64,000 nucleotides of DNA, from the NCBI RefSeq assembly GCF_002156965.1, contig NZ_CP021324.1, forward strand, positions 632,681 to 696,680. The letters run 5' to 3'. A program made the position numbers and the translations under genes. This stretch comes from Candidatus Nitrosomarinus catalina (lineage in GTDB: Archaea > Thermoproteota > Nitrososphaeria > Nitrososphaerales > Nitrosopumilaceae). The notes beneath the pieces are model-generated. The model saw nothing but the letters and a program-made list of their open reading frames with translations, did not search any database and had not been told where the DNA came from. Shown here one piece after another: positions 1-9,004 of the stretch (positions are counted from its first letter, which is position 1; each line of letters begins with the position of its first letter).

Positions 1-308
1 TTTCCCGTTTCAACATAGTTTGTAATTATGTCTCCTTCAATTGTCTCAAAAAACACATTACAATAATGACACTGGTAATCTCCAAACTCCACTAATGTAA
101 TTGGTGCATTAGGATCACCATAGACTGTTGAACCATTTTCTAGAAATGTTTCCATTGTAATTTTGGCAGGTCCGATACTATCCATTTCGGGTGTTGGTTT
201 TATTGCTAATTCAGACTCATCAAAAGTTCCATTTAGTCCAAAAATTACAGCCACTATTGCAATTGATGCAATAATGGCACCTATGGCTAAAGATGGTGGA
301 TGAATCAA
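1..308 (-). CDS. DsbA-like thioredoxin-fold protein, membrane anchored (partial, 3' end outside window)
   Basis: The reverse strand from about 308 reads an N-terminal hydrophobic anchor (LAIGAIIASIAIVAVIF) and then a DsbA-type segment containing NAPITLVEFGDYQCHYC. This gives the CxxC redox motif (CHYC) just after the conserved GDYQ. The family oxidises or reduces disulfides on the outer side of the membrane. An upstream in-frame TGA limits the start, and the first usable start codon is TTG at 308..306. Only about 100 residues are in the window, so the C-terminal part and the cis-Pro loop cannot be checked. It is a paralogue of the interrupted gene at 53.4 kb, with the same NAPIT and DYQC blocks. 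Confidence 0.85.
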   Translation of the reverse strand, partial: MIHPPSLAIGAIIASIAIVAVIFGLNGTFDESELAIKPTPEMDSIGPAKITMETFLENGSTVYGDPNAPITLVEFGDYQCHYCNVFFETIEGDIITNYVETG

Positions 309-381
309 TAAATTTCAATTTCTTAAAGTACATTTAGACTTTGTTCAATTAGTAAATAAGTAAGATAATTGGAGAGTAAAT

Positions 382-1434
382 ATGAAAAAGGTGTTTGTTA
401 ATGGTTATGGTTCTATTGGTAGTAGAATTACATCCTTTCTAAAAGATGATCCTGAAATTACTGTTTTTGGTATTGGAAAATATTCTCCAGATGAGAAAGT
501 AACTGATGCAATTTCTCGTGGATTGAATGTATATGTTCCAGAAAGAAAATTAGATGATTTTTCAAATTATAAAATTTCAGGTACAATTGAATCTGCATTA
601 GACGAATGTGATTTAGTAATTGATGCTGCACCTGGTGGCCATGGTTACAAAAATAAAAAAAATCTTTACGAGCCAAAAAATATTCCTGCTATCTATCAGG
701 GTGGAGAATCTACCGTGGGAGAAGAATCTGTTTCTGATTTATTATTTAATTCTCGTGCAAACTATGATCATGCTTTGGGTAAAAAACATGTCATGCAAGG
801 AAGTTGTAATGTGACAGGAATGGGTCGAATTTTAGAACCACTACGTGAAAAATTTGGTAATGAGTTAGTAAGATTTGATGTAACTTTAGTTAGAAGATGG
901 GCAGATATTGAACAAACTGAAAAAAATGTTTCTGACACAATTGAAATGACAGAAAAACCACATCATGGTGATGATGTGAAATTGTATTTTGGAAAAGATG
1001 CTCCTCTTTATGTTCGTGCAATAAAAGTACCTACAAGACAAATGCACCTACACATAATGGATATCCGATTCAAAGAAACCGCACCTAAACCTTCTCAAAT
1101 CCATGAATTATTTGCTGATGAATTTGGTGTAGCTACATTATGGACTGCAAAGGGTACTAAAGATATTAGAGATTATGCTCAAAATATGGGCTTTAATTTT
1201 ACAGATACAAACATGATCCATATACATGCAAACATGACTACTTCAATTGGAGACACTGTTCAACTAATGTATTCTGATGATCAAACAGGAATTGTTATTC
1301 CTGAAAATCATATGTTATTGCAAGCCATGTTGTTTGATAAATCATATGAAGAGGCATTTGCTCATACTGAATCCATTTTTCACATGAAAGAGAAAAAACA
1401 AAAATTGCAAGAAAATTTTGCTAAAAATAACTAG
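382..1434 (+). CDS. gap: Type II (archaeal) NAD(P)-dependent glyceraldehyde-3-phosphate dehydrogenase
   Basis: This 350-residue protein has the full archaeal GAPDH pattern: a dinucleotide-binding GYGSIGSR near residues 8-15 and the catalytic nucleophile Cys142 in GSCNVTGMGRI. The archaeal type II enzyme is distant from bacterial GapA. It interconverts glyceraldehyde-3-phosphate and 1,3-bisphosphoglycerate, and in autotrophic thaumarchaea it probably serves gluconeogenesis. A GGAG-like ribosome binding site lies about 9 nt before the ATG. The gene is convergent with the CBS-domain gene, and the two stop regions overlap by 4 nt. Confidence 0.95.
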   Translation: MKKVFVNGYGSIGSRITSFLKDDPEITVFGIGKYSPDEKVTDAISRGLNVYVPERKLDDFSNYKISGTIESALDECDLVIDAAPGGHGYKNKKNLYEPKNIPAIYQGGESTVGEESVSDLLFNSRANYDHALGKKHVMQGSCNVTGMGRILEPLREKFGNELVRFDVTLVRRWADIEQTEKNVSDTIEMTEKPHHGDDVKLYFGKDAPLYVRAIKVPTRQMHLHIMDIRFKETAPKPSQIHELFADEFGVATLWTAKGTKDIRDYAQNMGFNFTDTNMIHIHANMTTSIGDTVQLMYSDDQTGIVIPENHMLLQAMLFDKSYEEAFAHTESIFHMKEKKQKLQENFAKNN

Positions 1435-2684
1435 ATTCTAATTTTTTCAATTCGAATTTTTTGAGGAATGTTTTTTGTAACTTTTTCAACTATGATTTTT
1501 AGATCATTTAATTCTAGTTTATCCCCTTCTTGAGGTATATCTTGTAATCTTTCATGAAGTAGTCCATTGAGTGACGCATAATCATCTCCTTCAGGAATTT
1601 TTGTTTTAAAAATTTCATTAATTACATCAATTTCAATATCTCCGTTTGTAATTATCGTATCTTGATCAATTCGTTCATACCCTTTTTCTCTTTTTAGGTC
1701 AGTTTCATCTTCTATTTCTCCTACAATCTCTTCTAGTAAATCCTCTAGAGTAACTAAGCCCTCTACTCCTCCATGTTCATCTACAACTATGGCCATGTGT
1801 GTTTTTCTTCCCTTCATCTCTTTTAATAGTGAACTAATCATTTTTTCTTGAGAAGCAAATACGGGTTTTCTTGCAATTTGTTCTAAAGTAACTACGTCCT
1901 TGTCTTTCTCTAATTCCTTTAGTACATCTCTAACATGAATAAATCCAACAATATCGTCTCTTGTATCTCCAAAAATTGGAATTCTAGAATGGGCACTTTG
2001 ATTAATTTGTGGTAATGCCTCAAAAAGTAGCATTTTTGCATTTAATGTAAACATCTTTGTTCTTGGTGTCATTACAGAACGAATTACAGTATCATCAAAA
2101 TTCAATGCTCCATGAACTAATTCCATTTCTTCTTTTTCTAATGCTTTTTCTGCCAAACCTTGATCAATTACTCCCTTAATTTCTTCTTCAGTTATTGGTG
2201 GTGGTGTGTAACTACTACCAGTAATTTTTACAACTCCTCTAGTGATTATTTCAAAGAATTTTACAACTGGATAAAATACATAACTGAATACTAGTAAAAC
2301 TGGTGCATATCTTAATGCAACTTTTGTTGAGTTTGCATTACAGTATGTTTTTGGAGTAATCTCACCAAAAACTAAAATTAAAAATGTCATAACCCCTACG
2401 GCAATTCCTAAACCATCATTTCCAAATAATCTAATTGCTACACTTGTAGCTAATGCAGATGCTCCAACATTGACTAAATTGTTGCCAAGATTTACACTTG
2501 ACATCATCCAACTTGGATTCATTTTTAATTTGTGTAGTGCCTTTGAACCTTTTTTTCCTTCGTTGAATAATTGAACAACTTTTGATTTTCTTACACCCAC
2601 TAATGCAACTTCTAAACCACTGAAAAATCCCGATAAGCCAATCAAAACTGATAGTGCTGTAATTTCAATCCATAACTCTACCAT
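1431..2684 (-). CDS. CNNM/CorC-type membrane protein with DUF21 and paired CBS domains
   Basis: The 417-residue protein has a DUF21/CNNM membrane region in the first ~150 residues (several hydrophobic segments and a [14 protein letters not shown] start typical of the family). Two CBS motifs follow, near residues 205-256 (VMTPRTKM, then [20 protein letters not shown]) and 274-328 ([20 protein letters not shown]). A C-terminal CorC/HlyC domain ends the protein. Family members are linked to magnesium or cobalt efflux and were formerly called hemolysins; the transported ion cannot be decided here. Start and length agree with the family. Confidence 0.9.
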   Translation of the reverse strand: MVELWIEITALSVLIGLSGFFSGLEVALVGVRKSKVVQLFNEGKKGSKALHKLKMNPSWMMSSVNLGNNLVNVGASALATSVAIRLFGNDGLGIAVGVMTFLILVFGEITPKTYCNANSTKVALRYAPVLLVFSYVFYPVVKFFEIITRGVVKITGSSYTPPPITEEEIKGVIDQGLAEKALEKEEMELVHGALNFDDTVIRSVMTPRTKMFTLNAKMLLFEALPQINQSAHSRIPIFGDTRDDIVGFIHVRDVLKELEKDKDVVTLEQIARKPVFASQEKMISSLLKEMKGRKTHMAIVVDEHGGVEGLVTLEDLLEEIVGEIEDETDLKREKGYERIDQDTIITNGDIEIDVINEIFKTKIPEGDDYASLNGLLHERLQDIPQEGDKLELNDLKIIVEKVTKNIPQKIRIEKIRI

Positions 2685-2828
2685 GATCTTCCCCTTGAAA
2701 ATTTCTTAGAAATACTATTTTTCATTTAGTTTTTTTGCACCATCTTTTGGTAAGATAATTTAACAATTCATGGATTTAAACTCTTCAGTTTTCTTTTATT
2801 TTTTAATTTCTTATTAAAAATATTGAGG

Positions 2829-4166
2829 CTAATTTTTTGGAGGATTTGCAAATGTATTTTCTGAATTGTGGTGATAGTCAACTGGAATCATTGCATCTTT
2901 TTGTCTACCTGTGAGAATTCCTACGACTGTATCGTCTTTTTTAATTATTTCTTCATTCATCAATTTTTTTATCCCTGCAACTGATGCTCCTGATGCCATT
3001 TCACAATCAAATCCATTTAGTCCTACTACAGACATACCATCTAACATTTCTGAATCAGTAACTGTTGTAGCTACTCCATTTGTAAATTCTAATGCTCTTA
3101 ATCCTTTCAAGATGTTAGCTGGTCTTCCAATTTGAATAGCTGTTGCTTTGGTTTTTGGTCTAATGCCCTCTTTGTCTAAATGATCGTAATATCTAGAAAT
3201 CAATTCTGTATTTGGCTCTCCCTTATTCCATCTTAATTCTTCATTTTCAAATTCACCATTATACAAATCCGATAATGTGCTTGCGCCTTCTGAATTAATT
3301 ACTGCAATTCTTGGTATTTTTTTAATCCATCCCCATTCGTATAATTCCATCAATGCTTTTCCACAACTGGAAGTATTTCCTAATGCTCCTCCAGGATAAA
3401 CAATCCAATCTGGTACATCCCAATTCAAATATTCTAATGCTCTAAATGGAATTGTTTTTTGTCCTTCAATTCTAAATGGATTAACTGAATTTACTGTATA
3501 TCCGTCATGATTTTGTGCATCATCTAAAGATTGCTTTAAGGCATCATCAAAATTTCCTTCAACTTCTACAATCTGAGCTCCAAATTGATAAGCTTGACTA
3601 AGTTTTCCTGGTGCAATTTGTCCTGCAGGAATATACACATCACAATCTATTCCTTCGTTTGCTGCAAACATACCTGCAGAAGCTGAAGTGTTTCCAGTTG
3701 AAGCACATACAATTTTTTTTGCTCCTACTAATTTAGCATGAGTTACAGCTGTTACCATCCCATTATCTTTAAACGAACCACTAGGATTGTATCCCTCTGG
3801 TTGTAACCACAACCCGTCTTTTTCAATTCCTAAAAACTCAGCAGCTTTTGACATGTGATATGGTTTGGATTGTCTTCCTTCTGCCCCGTCTAATGAAACT
3901 AAAAATTTTGAGCATTCTTCTAAACTTTCAGTGTCAATTTGACAAAAATTCAATAATTCCCTAAATCTCCAAATTCCACTTTCGTTAAATATACTGCCTT
4001 TGGAATTTCGTCTTTCATAAAATGTATCTTTTAGTTTTGTAGATGGTGTATTTTTGTATTTTACATCTAAAACATGTCCATTTTCACATTGTACATTTGT
4101 ACTGTAAATGGGATATACTAAACCACATTTTGGATGTACACATTTTAGAAAAGCATCTTCTTGCAT
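2829..4166 (-). CDS. thrC: Threonine synthase
   Basis: This PLP-dependent fold-type II enzyme converts O-phosphohomoserine to threonine. The PLP lysine is Lys133 in NPSGSFKDNG. The CASTGNTSASAG phosphate/substrate loop and the GGALGNTSSCGKAL glycine-rich PLP phosphate loop follow. The N-terminus carries a Cys-rich segment (Cys9, Cys14, Cys27, His31) as in many archaeal threonine synthases, perhaps a small zinc site. Length (445) is normal. It stands alone on its strand. With the threonine dehydratase at 14.5 kb it supplies 2-oxobutanoate for isoleucine. Confidence 0.93.
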   Translation of the reverse strand: MQEDAFLKCVHPKCGLVYPIYSTNVQCENGHVLDVKYKNTPSTKLKDTFYERRNSKGSIFNESGIWRFRELLNFCQIDTESLEECSKFLVSLDGAEGRQSKPYHMSKAAEFLGIEKDGLWLQPEGYNPSGSFKDNGMVTAVTHAKLVGAKKIVCASTGNTSASAGMFAANEGIDCDVYIPAGQIAPGKLSQAYQFGAQIVEVEGNFDDALKQSLDDAQNHDGYTVNSVNPFRIEGQKTIPFRALEYLNWDVPDWIVYPGGALGNTSSCGKALMELYEWGWIKKIPRIAVINSEGASTLSDLYNGEFENEELRWNKGEPNTELISRYYDHLDKEGIRPKTKATAIQIGRPANILKGLRALEFTNGVATTVTDSEMLDGMSVVGLNGFDCEMASGASVAGIKKLMNEEIIKKDDTVVGILTGRQKDAMIPVDYHHNSENTFANPPKN

Positions 4167-4270
4167 GTGTAATTGTTGAAAATTGCTAATAATTTAAAGC
4201 AAACGTGAATAATTTACACGAGTCTAGCTAATTTCCTAAACTTTAGATTGGTGTATTTTTTTGATATTAT

Positions 4271-4645
4271 ATGGTCACTTACGTGGAATATTTGAAGAGT
4301 ATTCTAAATCGTATTGTGGAATCCTACAATACTCTTGAGGCAATCGAGGATAAGCCTGGAGATCTTAAAAAAATAGAAAAAGAAATGTTAAAAATTAATG
4401 GATTTGTTAGAGTCATATCTAATAAAATTGAAACTGAAAAAATTCCTTTAGCAGATTTCAAAATAACTAAAAAAAAATTTGCAGAATATTTGGTGACATA
4501 CTCATTTGAAAAAGAAATTGAAACTATGGCTCCCTTGTATTCCAATGACGTTAATCGTATCAAAAATATGAGATTAAAAATTTTAGAATCGTTAAAAAAT
4601 AATAACATGATGAACAATATCCAGGAATTATTGGAAAGATTATGA
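4271..4645 (+). CDS. Unknown helical protein, 124 aa
   Basis: No family recognised. The 124-residue protein is charged, Lys/Glu-rich and probably mostly helical, with no membrane segment or Cys cluster. Codon use matches its neighbours and the frame is open with an ATG start. Its stop codon overlaps the start of the following Cys-rich microprotein (ATGA overlap at 4642-4645), which suggests translational coupling of the two. The reverse-strand frame over the same bases is a shadow. Confidence 0.7.
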   Translation: MVTYVEYLKSILNRIVESYNTLEAIEDKPGDLKKIEKEMLKINGFVRVISNKIETEKIPLADFKITKKKFAEYLVTYSFEKEIETMAPLYSNDVNRIKNMRLKILESLKNNNMMNNIQELLERL

Positions 4646-4740
4646 CCGAACAAAAAAAATGTGTCTTATGTGGTTGCAAGGATCATCGATTAATAGGGTG
4701 CTCTAAACATTTTTCAAAAAAATGTAATTGTTACAACTAG
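4642..4740 (+). CDS. Cys-rich microprotein, 32 aa, putative zinc-binding
   Basis: A short ORF starts inside the stop of the previous gene (ATGA) and encodes 32 residues with CVLCGCKDH, then CSKH and CNCY. That gives six Cys and two His, enough for a zinc knuckle. The overlap and the dense metal-ligand pattern support real translation. Function unknown. It is convergent, only 4 nt apart, with another Cys-rich microprotein at 4745-4861. Confidence 0.6.
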   Translation: MTEQKKCVLCGCKDHRLIGCSKHFSKKCNCYN

Positions 4741-4744
4741 CGGG

Positions 4745-4861
4745 TTACTTTCTTCTAGGACCTGATCTCTCATGAAAATTTAAACAACATTTGCATTCTT
4801 TTTCTAAACATTCATTTTCGTAATGATGATCACATATTCCACATTCACAACTTTTAGACAT
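4745..4861 (-). CDS. Cys-rich microprotein, 38 aa, putative zinc-binding
   Basis: The reverse strand reads 38 residues beginning MSKSCECGICDHHYENEC and continuing with CKCC. Seven Cys and three His in so short a chain point to metal binding. It resembles the 32-residue product encoded tail-to-tail with it, so the pair may be an inverted duplication of a small gene or two members of one class. It starts with ATG; no function can be given. Confidence 0.6.
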   Translation of the reverse strand: MSKSCECGICDHHYENECLEKECKCCLNFHERSGPRRK

Positions 4862-4935
4862 ATCTTTAGTATAGTACTTTTTTTTAGAATTTATCCCTTA
4901 CCTTAATTTAATCTGATTTTAAGGTCAAATTGGAA

Positions 4936-5265
4936 TTATTTTTTTGATTTTGATTTTTTGGCTGGTTTTTCTTTGGCTGAAAGCTCTTTTTCAATCTCTG
5001 CAGCCTTGTTATCTACTGCTTTAATTATTTCTTGAATTAATCCATCTAGGTCGCTATCTTCCACTTCTGGCTCCACCGTACTAGCAATATCTGTAATTGT
5101 GCTTGAAATTTCAGAACTTACGTCTTCAAAACTTTCAGGATCTTCATATGCAGCATTGTACAGATTTTTTAAATTATTAACATGTCCAATTACTTGTTCT
5201 GTTATTGTAATAGTGTAATCTGTTCCGTTAATATCAAATTCTTTTGAACTCATAATCATTTTCAA
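4936..5265 (-). CDS. Unknown acidic protein with Lys-rich tail, 109 aa
   Basis: No family recognised. The chain begins with a possible beta-hairpin (FDINGTDYTITIT), has an acidic helical middle and ends in a Lys-rich tail (KPAKKSKSKK) that could contact nucleic acid. The start could be the first Met or Met5, because two ATG codons lie close together. It lies in a run of same-strand unknown genes (5.8, 5.3 and 4.9 kb) separated by 45-50 nt, possibly one transcript. Confidence 0.65.
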   Translation of the reverse strand: MKMIMSSKEFDINGTDYTITITEQVIGHVNNLKNLYNAAYEDPESFEDVSSEISSTITDIASTVEPEVEDSDLDGLIQEIIKAVDNKAAEIEKELSAKEKPAKKSKSKK

Positions 5266-5310
5266 ATTGTGATGTTTATAATGTTTTTCAGAGAAAATTT
5301 AGGTGTGTGC

Positions 5311-5760
5311 TTAAAATACAATATAATCTAATGCAGCTGCATCACTGATTAATCTTGTATGTTTATCCCCTACTACATAACCATTTTTGATATCTCCTGT
5401 AGGTATCCATCTATTTGTTGAAGTATAGTGTCTTTTTTCAGATAATTCTTTTTCAATTTCTTCAATATCAAATTCGGCCTCTTCTACTTCCTGTGTTGTG
5501 AGATGTTTGATTGTAACAAGTATTTTTGTTACTTTAACACGATCTCCGAATTTCCATTTTAGTACGGGATTTTCATCAGAGACCTCTAAAACTTTAATTT
5601 TCATTTGTTTTTTTCCAAATGCATCACGACTGATTAGTGCCCTTTCGTCAGTAAATTCTTCAAAACTTATTCTTGAGTTGACTTCTGCATCAGATACTGT
5701 TTCAAGTAATGACTCTGCAGTTGATTCTATTGCATCATCTTTAGAATTTTCTTCAGACAT
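5311..5760 (-). CDS. Unknown soluble protein, 149 aa
   Basis: No family recognised. An acidic N-terminal third (about residues 1-35) precedes a compact region with alternating hydrophobic strands (KMKIKVLEVSDENPVLKWKFGDRVKVTKILVTI). That region could be an OB- or SH3-like barrel, but this is only a visual impression. There are no Cys clusters and no membrane segments. It sits between an Hjc-like nuclease gene and another unknown gene on the same strand. Confidence 0.65.
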   Translation of the reverse strand: MSEENSKDDAIESTAESLLETVSDAEVNSRISFEEFTDERALISRDAFGKKQMKIKVLEVSDENPVLKWKFGDRVKVTKILVTIKHLTTQEVEEAEFDIEEIEKELSEKRHYTSTNRWIPTGDIKNGYVVGDKHTRLISDAAALDYIVF

Positions 5761-5810
5761 ACGATAACTAATTCCTCTATCCTTAATAACGATTTGAAAA
5801 TAAAATCTAG

Positions 5811-6380
5811 TTAGGCACTAGATCTTTGTTTTGTTTTAAATGGCATTTTGCATTCTTTGAGTGCTAATTCTTTTTTTACACCATTAATTTTTGAATAAAT
5901 TTTTCCATCATATGTACAAACACAGTCACAAATCTCTAATTTTTCATCCCAAATTTTAAAAAATTCTCTTAATTCCCTGTTTTGATAAACTCCTACATCT
6001 ACTCGTTTTTTAGATAAAAATTTGAATGCTAATAGAACTTGTTTGTTTTTGTATATGTCAAAAGTTTTGATCCATTCTAAACATCTTTCAATTTGATCTG
6101 CTGGTACTGGAAGTGTTGTACTTGTTCCCGATTTTGCTTCAATTGTGAATATGGTACTTTTTTCTGTATTTACTGCCAATACATCGGGTAATGCAATACT
6201 GGGAGATCCTAATCTGAAAGCCTTCCACTTTTCAGTTTTTTTGAATCTCTTTACAATTGTATCTTCCCATTGATAGCCTCTTTGCCTTCTTGTTTTTGCT
6301 GCATTTTTATGATTAGTTTTCTTCATTTCTTTTTTTAGTTTCATAATAGTAATTGATTTTAGATTGTTATTCATATGCAT
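5811..6380 (-). CDS. Hjc-like PD-(D/E)XK nuclease (Holliday junction resolvase family) with C-terminal extension
   Basis: The core from about residue 30 to 120 matches archaeal Hjc: RRQRGYQWEDTIVKRF supplies the N-terminal Glu, ALPDVLAV the Asp, and FTIEAKSG the E-x-K, followed by the DQIERCLEWI helix. These are the usual metal and catalytic ligands of the fold. Hjc cuts four-way DNA junctions. Typical Hjc is about 120-140 residues; here an extra C-terminal part carries a CDCVC cluster. The start could be the Met at 6380 or a later Met (around 6344), since the extra N-terminus is not family-like. Confidence 0.75.
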   Translation of the reverse strand: MHMNNNLKSITIMKLKKEMKKTNHKNAAKTRRQRGYQWEDTIVKRFKKTEKWKAFRLGSPSIALPDVLAVNTEKSTIFTIEAKSGTSTTLPVPADQIERCLEWIKTFDIYKNKQVLLAFKFLSKKRVDVGVYQNRELREFFKIWDEKLEICDCVCTYDGKIYSKINGVKKELALKECKMPFKTKQRSSA

Positions 6381-6527
6381 TTTTTACTAGTTTAGATTTA
6401 GTAATCTTGGTAATTACATTATAACTCAACAATATCAGTAATTTCAGTCATACAAATTACTTATTTTTTTACAAATAATTTTTAATGATTATCTAATTGT
6501 ATATACCTCACAAAATTACCTCTAATA

Positions 6528-6728
6528 ATGTCTGAATTGGATGTTGAGAAATTGTTTGAAAAACGTGATTCCTATCTCAATATTTTAAAACATATTAGTT
6601 TTGAACTAATGATGGAGCCTACTGATGAGGAAATAAAAAAAATTAAAGAATTAGAAAAAAACACTTTAAATGAATTAGACAAATTACAAAAAGAAATTTC
6701 TCAAAATCTATCTAAAAAACATGATTAG
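6528..6728 (+). CDS. Small coiled-coil protein, 66 aa
   Basis: No family recognised. The 66 residues are nearly all helix formers with heptad-like spacing (VEKLFEKRDSYLNIL, then EEIKKIKELEKNTLNELDKL), so a short coiled coil or helical hairpin is likely. It starts with ATG and is followed 39 nt later by the methyltransferase-like gene on the same strand. Confidence 0.6.
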   Translation: MSELDVEKLFEKRDSYLNILKHISFELMMEPTDEEIKKIKELEKNTLNELDKLQKEISQNLSKKHD

Positions 6729-6767
6729 TTACAATGAGTTTATCATACCCGTCATTTTAGAAATTTT

Positions 6768-7595
6768 ATGATCAAAGAACTTGTTGATAATTTAATTAAG
6801 ATTAAGCAAGATTTTGCACAAAATTACACCGGAAATGCACATATTCAAGAAATATTGCCTTTGAAACCCTCAAAGGAATTCCCAATTGATGAACAACATT
6901 TAGAACAATTACATCTTTTTGCGCAAAAAAATCCTATCTATCTAAATTCATTTGAGAAGAATATTCTTGATTTTCCTTGTATGGTTTATGAGGGTGATAT
7001 CAACGAATATTGGCTTAATAGTATTAAACATGGTTCAAGTTGTCAACCATTTTATCCGACATGGATAATGTCTGCATACATAATGTCTTTAGTTGCAAAA
7101 AAAATCGGATATTCTGAACTTGTAGATATTGGTTCAGGTGATGGTAGAATTGCATACTGTGGAAAAATATTGGATTTTGATTCTCATAGTGTAGAAATTG
7201 ATGATGTTCTAGTAGAATTACAAAATACAATTTGTAGTGATACAAATCAAAATTTTAATCCAAAATGTAATGATGCGTTAGAATTTGATTATTCAAAATT
7301 GAATTTACAAAATCCAGTATTCTTTATAGGTGGACTTGCTCAAATGGGAGGAGATATTTTAGCTACAAGCATAATTAAAAAAATTAATTCAATTGCTAAT
7401 TTAAAAAGTAATACCGGAATTGTCTTTGCTGGTAGTGATACCAAACGACAATTATCTGGAAATTTATCTGAAGGTGGTTGGAGTTCTCTTATTGAAGAAA
7501 ATAAATTGTCTGTTATTGAAACTGTTTCATTGCCAACTGTATGGACTTTTGATCAAAATGTTGAAACTCCTTACATTTTTACAAAATTCAAATAA
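6768..7595 (+). CDS. Putative class I SAM-dependent methyltransferase-like protein
   Basis: Residues ~116-145 read ELVDIGSGDGRIAYCGKILD, then SVEIDDVLVE. This is the glycine-rich SAM-binding loop (motif I) followed by an acidic residue at the end of strand 2, as in Rossmann-fold methyltransferases. The 115-residue N-terminal part and the substrate are unknown, and an NPPY-type motif IV is not evident. It could be a methyltransferase relative without activity. Its 3' end overlaps that of the convergent DUF35 gene by 8 nt. Confidence 0.65.
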   Translation: MIKELVDNLIKIKQDFAQNYTGNAHIQEILPLKPSKEFPIDEQHLEQLHLFAQKNPIYLNSFEKNILDFPCMVYEGDINEYWLNSIKHGSSCQPFYPTWIMSAYIMSLVAKKIGYSELVDIGSGDGRIAYCGKILDFDSHSVEIDDVLVELQNTICSDTNQNFNPKCNDALEFDYSKLNLQNPVFFIGGLAQMGGDILATSIIKKINSIANLKSNTGIVFAGSDTKRQLSGNLSEGGWSSLIEENKLSVIETVSLPTVWTFDQNVETPYIFTKFK

Positions 7596-7896
7596 TCTGA
7601 AAAAAATAATTTCCGTTTAAAATACCACACTTTGTAATTTTGACAATTTTCCCGATTTCTGGTTTATCATTTGTTTTTGCCATTAGTCTAAAAGAATCTA
7701 GAAATTCCACCATGCAAAAATATTCCTCATTTTGTTTAGAATATTCTATAATTTTACCTGTAAATTGGCCTGTTTTTAGGCCTGTTTCATTATAACATAC
7801 ATTACAAAATTCTGCAGGCGGCCAAATAATTTTTTTACAAGATAAACATTCAGGAATGGTAAAATTCCCTTTAGTTAATTCCTCTTCAAAATTCAT
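7588..7896 (-). CDS. DUF35 OB-fold protein with rubredoxin-like zinc ribbon (acyl-CoA partner of thiolase)
   Basis: The 102-residue protein has an N-terminal zinc ribbon (CLSCKK, then CNVC) followed by a small OB-fold (FTGKIIEYSKQNEEYFCMVEF to the C-terminus). DUF35 proteins are usually encoded beside thiolase-like enzymes and form complexes that position acyl-CoA substrates. The start overlaps the thiolase stop by 4 nt (7893-7896), so the two are translationally coupled. Strong context support. Confidence 0.88.
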   Translation of the reverse strand: MNFEEELTKGNFTIPECLSCKKIIWPPAEFCNVCYNETGLKTGQFTGKIIEYSKQNEEYFCMVEFLDSFRLMAKTNDKPEIGKIVKITKCGILNGNYFFQII

Positions 7897-9002
7897 TTTT
7901 CTAAAACCAATACTGTTGATGACGTTGCTGCAGCTGACATATTGTGTACTAGTCCAATTTCTGGTTTATCTACTTGTCTTCCTTCTGCTGATTGTTGTAA
8001 TTGTTGTACAATTTCAATTGTTTGAGATATTCCCGTAGCTCCTAATGGATGTCCACAACCAATTAACCCTCCACGTGAATTTATTTTAAAATTATTTGTC
8101 TCGTGTAAATTTTTAACTAAACTCATACCTTCTCCTTGATTTGTAAATCCCATAGATTCTAGTGCCATTGGTTCACAAACTGAAAATGCATCATGAATTT
8201 CAGCAACATCCACTTGTGAGATATTTTTATTTGCCATTTTTAGTGCAGATTCACTTGCTTGTTTACTTGAATTCATTGAAAATAGTGATTCATTTTTAGT
8301 AAACCCTGCAGAGGTTGTTTTTTGCCCAATCCCACTAATCCATATTGGCGTATCTGTAATTTTTTTAGATATTTCTTCTGATGCTAATACAATTGATGCC
8401 CCACCAGAACATGGTCTAGAACAATCTAATAATCTTAAATCTTCTGTTAATTTTTTAGAATTAATTACATCCTCAACTGAGTATGTTTTTTTTGATAATG
8501 CATTAGGATTTTTCTGTGCTTGTTTATGATTTTTTACTGAAACAATTGCGAGATCCTCTTCTGAAACATTAAATTTTTGCTTATAGGATTTGGAAAAAAT
8601 TGATGCCCAAAATATTGGATGTTTGAACTCTCCTCTAGAATTATCCCATTCAAGTATCTGACCTGGACTATCAAATCTTTCTGCACCTGAAACAAGAACC
8701 ATATTTGCTAATCCTGATGAAATATACGAAAATGCTGAAACTATTGAGTTTGTGCCTGAATTGCACAGACTTTCTATAGAATGGGCTATTTTTGGTTGAA
8801 TTCCCACCATTTCTGATAAAATGGGTGACAGATATTTTGAATTGTTGTTTGTTGAAACCAGTACTGCATCAATCTGTTTTTTATCAATTTCTGGATTTTT
8901 TTTAAAAAGTTGATTTGCAGATTTATGTAAAATAGATTCAATTTTATCTTCATCTTTTGTAAATGGTGTATTTCCGTATCCTACTATTCCAACTTTATTC
9001 AT
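7893..9002 (-). CDS. Thiolase family protein (acetyl-CoA acetyltransferase / SCP-x type)
   Basis: The thiolase fold is shown by the acylation Cys in ESLCNSGTNSIVSAF (~residue 82), the AEIHDAFSV helix with its catalytic His, and the C-terminal CGHPLGATG loop. Thiolases form or cleave 3-ketoacyl-CoA. With DUF35 on one side and an LLM oxidoreductase on the other it forms a three-gene operon. One attractive role is acetoacetyl-CoA cleavage in the 3-hydroxypropionate/4-hydroxybutyrate cycle, but lipid-related chemistry is equally possible. Confidence 0.9.
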   Translation of the reverse strand: MNKVGIVGYGNTPFTKDEDKIESILHKSANQLFKKNPEIDKKQIDAVLVSTNNNSKYLSPILSEMVGIQPKIAHSIESLCNSGTNSIVSAFSYISSGLANMVLVSGAERFDSPGQILEWDNSRGEFKHPIFWASIFSKSYKQKFNVSEEDLAIVSVKNHKQAQKNPNALSKKTYSVEDVINSKKLTEDLRLLDCSRPCSGGASIVLASEEISKKITDTPIWISGIGQKTTSAGFTKNESLFSMNSSKQASESALKMANKNISQVDVAEIHDAFSVCEPMALESMGFTNQGEGMSLVKNLHETNNFKINSRGGLIGCGHPLGATGISQTIEIVQQLQQSAEGRQVDKPEIGLVHNMSAAATSSTVLVLEK

Positions 9003-9004
9003 GT

